This document shows positions 63,050 to 64,000 of a stretch of DNA of 64,000 nt, in pieces; position 1 is the stretch's first letter, and each line of letters begins with the position of its first letter. The notes below the pieces were generated by a model. The model was not told the DNA's origin, searched no databases, and saw only the letters and a program-made list of their open reading frames with translations. The stretch is taken from contig NZ_JAFBCX010000002.1 of assembly GCF_016907955.1 (NCBI RefSeq), positions 744,001 to 808,000 of the forward strand, in the 5' to 3' direction. Source of the stretch: Lentzea nigeriaca (GTDB taxonomy: Bacteria; Actinomycetota; Actinomycetes; Mycobacteriales; Pseudonocardiaceae). The translations under genes were made by a program, and so were the position numbers.

Positions 63050-63949
63050 TCAGGCCGCCTTCCACAGTGCGTCCGCCTCTGGTTGCTTGGGCTGGACCCG
63101 GTTCGGGTCCGGCAGGTACGTCTCCGTCGGCAGTGTCACGTAGGTGATGCTCCCCGGCTTCAACGCGGTGAGTTTTCCCGCGAGATCCGCCAGTTTGGCG
63201 ATCGAGCCGATCTCCTCGTCCGTCACGATTGATTTCGTGAGGATGTCGGCGAGCGTGAACGTTTTCTGCGGGCTGGCGAGCCAGTTCTCGTTGGCGAGTT
63301 TCTCGCTCAACGCCCGCATGAAAAGATGCTGGTTCCTGATTCGGTTGAGGTCGCTGCCGTCACCGATGCTGTAACGCGTTCTGACGAATGCGAGCGCCTG
63401 CGTTCCGTCGAGCTTGGTGGGCCCGGCCGGCACGTGCAGCCCGCTCTTCTCGTCGTCGATCGGCTCCGGGACGTTGATGTCGATGCCGCCGAGCCGGTCG
63501 ATGACGTCTTTGAAACCGTTGAAGTCGATCTGCACGAAGTGGTCGATCCGGATGCCGCTCATCTGCTCGACCGTCGCCACCGTGCACGCCGCCCCACCCG
63601 TGGCGAAGGCGCTGTTGAACGTGGCGATGGCGGCCGGTGGGTGGGTGCCGCACCTCGGCCGCGGCACCATCGTGTCGCGCGGGATGCTGACGACCCTCGC
63701 CTGATCACCCGCGGCGTTGAGCTGCACGACCATGGCGGTGTCGGACCGCCCGTCGTCCTTGCCGATCAGGAGGATGTCGAGCGGACGGCCAGGCGTCGAC
63801 GGAGGCCTGGCGTTTCCGATCTCCTTGGTGAGATCGACGGTCTTGAGGTTGCCCTCGAGCCGCCAGTAGGAACCCCCGACCACGACGCCCGCCGCGACGA
63901 CCACGGCGGCCCCCGAGACCGCGAGCCATCGTTTCAAGTGGACGTTCAT
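63050..63949 (-). CDS. LytR-CpsA-Psr (LCP) family cell-wall glycopolymer ligase
   Basis: Membrane-anchored LCP protein of 299 residues: short cytoplasmic start, one transmembrane helix (about 9-27), then the extracytoplasmic LCP domain. Conserved residues are in LLIGKDDGRSDTAMV (Asp), VVSIPRDTMVP (Arg), and FVRTRYSIGDGSDLNRIRNQ (the Arg pair). Such enzymes attach teichoic acid-like or arabinogalactan-like polymers to peptidoglycan from a prenyl phosphate donor. GGAGG sits only 1 nt before the ATG, so a TTG four codons later is possible as the real start. Single-gene unit with a terminator. Confidence 0.93.
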   Translation of the reverse strand: MNVHLKRWLAVSGAAVVVAAGVVVGGSYWRLEGNLKTVDLTKEIGNARPPSTPGRPLDILLIGKDDGRSDTAMVVQLNAAGDQARVVSIPRDTMVPRPRCGTHPPAAIATFNSAFATGGAACTVATVEQMSGIRIDHFVQIDFNGFKDVIDRLGGIDINVPEPIDDEKSGLHVPAGPTKLDGTQALAFVRTRYSIGDGSDLNRIRNQHLFMRALSEKLANENWLASPQKTFTLADILTKSIVTDEEIGSIAKLADLAGKLTALKPGSITYVTLPTETYLPDPNRVQPKQPEADALWKAA

Positions 63950-64000
63950 ACCTCCGACGGTCCCGGCTGTTTGTCCAGATCCCGTCGGTGGTTTGTCATG

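Overview
This is a 64 kb piece of a high-GC actinobacterial chromosome. The gene set points to the Pseudonocardiaceae (a Lentzea, Saccharothrix or Actinosynnema relative). The markers are a citrate synthase and asparagine synthetase of actinobacterial type, EspC/WXG-like type VII secretion substrates, a DDN-like deazaflavin (F420) oxidoreductase, an iniBAC-like dynamin locus, an nSTAND-WD40 protein and an LCP protein. The family assignment is inferred from gene content only. No tRNA, rRNA, CRISPR array or phage was seen. The only mobile-element trace is a broken TnpB-like gene.

Region by region. 1-5.3 kb: the tail of a MacB/FtsX-type permease, serC, then a minus-strand operon of ABC ATPase, ABC permease, histidine kinase and response regulator. 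5.5-9.7 kb: a translationally coupled urease operon (ureAB fusion, ureC, ureF, ureG, ureD). 9.9-25.4 kb: mostly metabolic housekeeping (pdxH, asnB, an MFS exporter, a lipoprotein, an APC permease, an ATPase, an MBL hydrolase, aldose epimerase, an amidohydrolase, an acyl-CoA dehydrogenase facing a TetR regulator across a clear operator, a PfkB kinase, gltA and a photolyase). 25.5-27.6 kb: a second ABC exporter. 27.7-30.2 kb: a YbaB-like protein, an EspC-like protein and a large WXG-like protein with a Gly/Pro-rich tail. 30.3-33.8 kb: glpD and a TetR regulator, divergent from an alkyl-DHAP-synthase-like FAD oxidase. 34-36.2 kb: an MDR reductase, an acetyltransferase and a helical protein. 36.3-37.0 kb: the TnpB remnant. 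37.0-40.3 kb: two small paralogous helical proteins with a three-domain FtsK/SpoIIIE ATPase. 40.6-44.9 kb: small accessory genes. 45.0-54.3 kb: the ini-like locus. On the minus strand it runs IniB-like protein, two dynamin GTPases and a GNAT-PhzF fusion. On the plus strand, divergently, come a short Hsp70-like ATPase and an IniR-like STAND/LuxR regulator. 54.6-59 kb: a degenerate GGDEF/EAL protein, a DUF2165-like membrane protein and two glycosyltransferases. 59-64 kb: the nSTAND-WD40 protein and an LCP protein.

The best candidates for something undescribed are the FtsK plus two-small-protein cassette (37.0-40.3 kb) and the ini-like locus with its Hsp70/STAND half (45-54.3 kb). On the nucleic-acid side, the window shows a recurring TAGNNT -10 box 6-8 nt before start codons (leaderless mRNAs). 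It also shows long inverted repeats abutting start codons, two terminator hairpins with conserved ends but a covarying middle, and a repeat found downstream of two genes about 20 kb apart.
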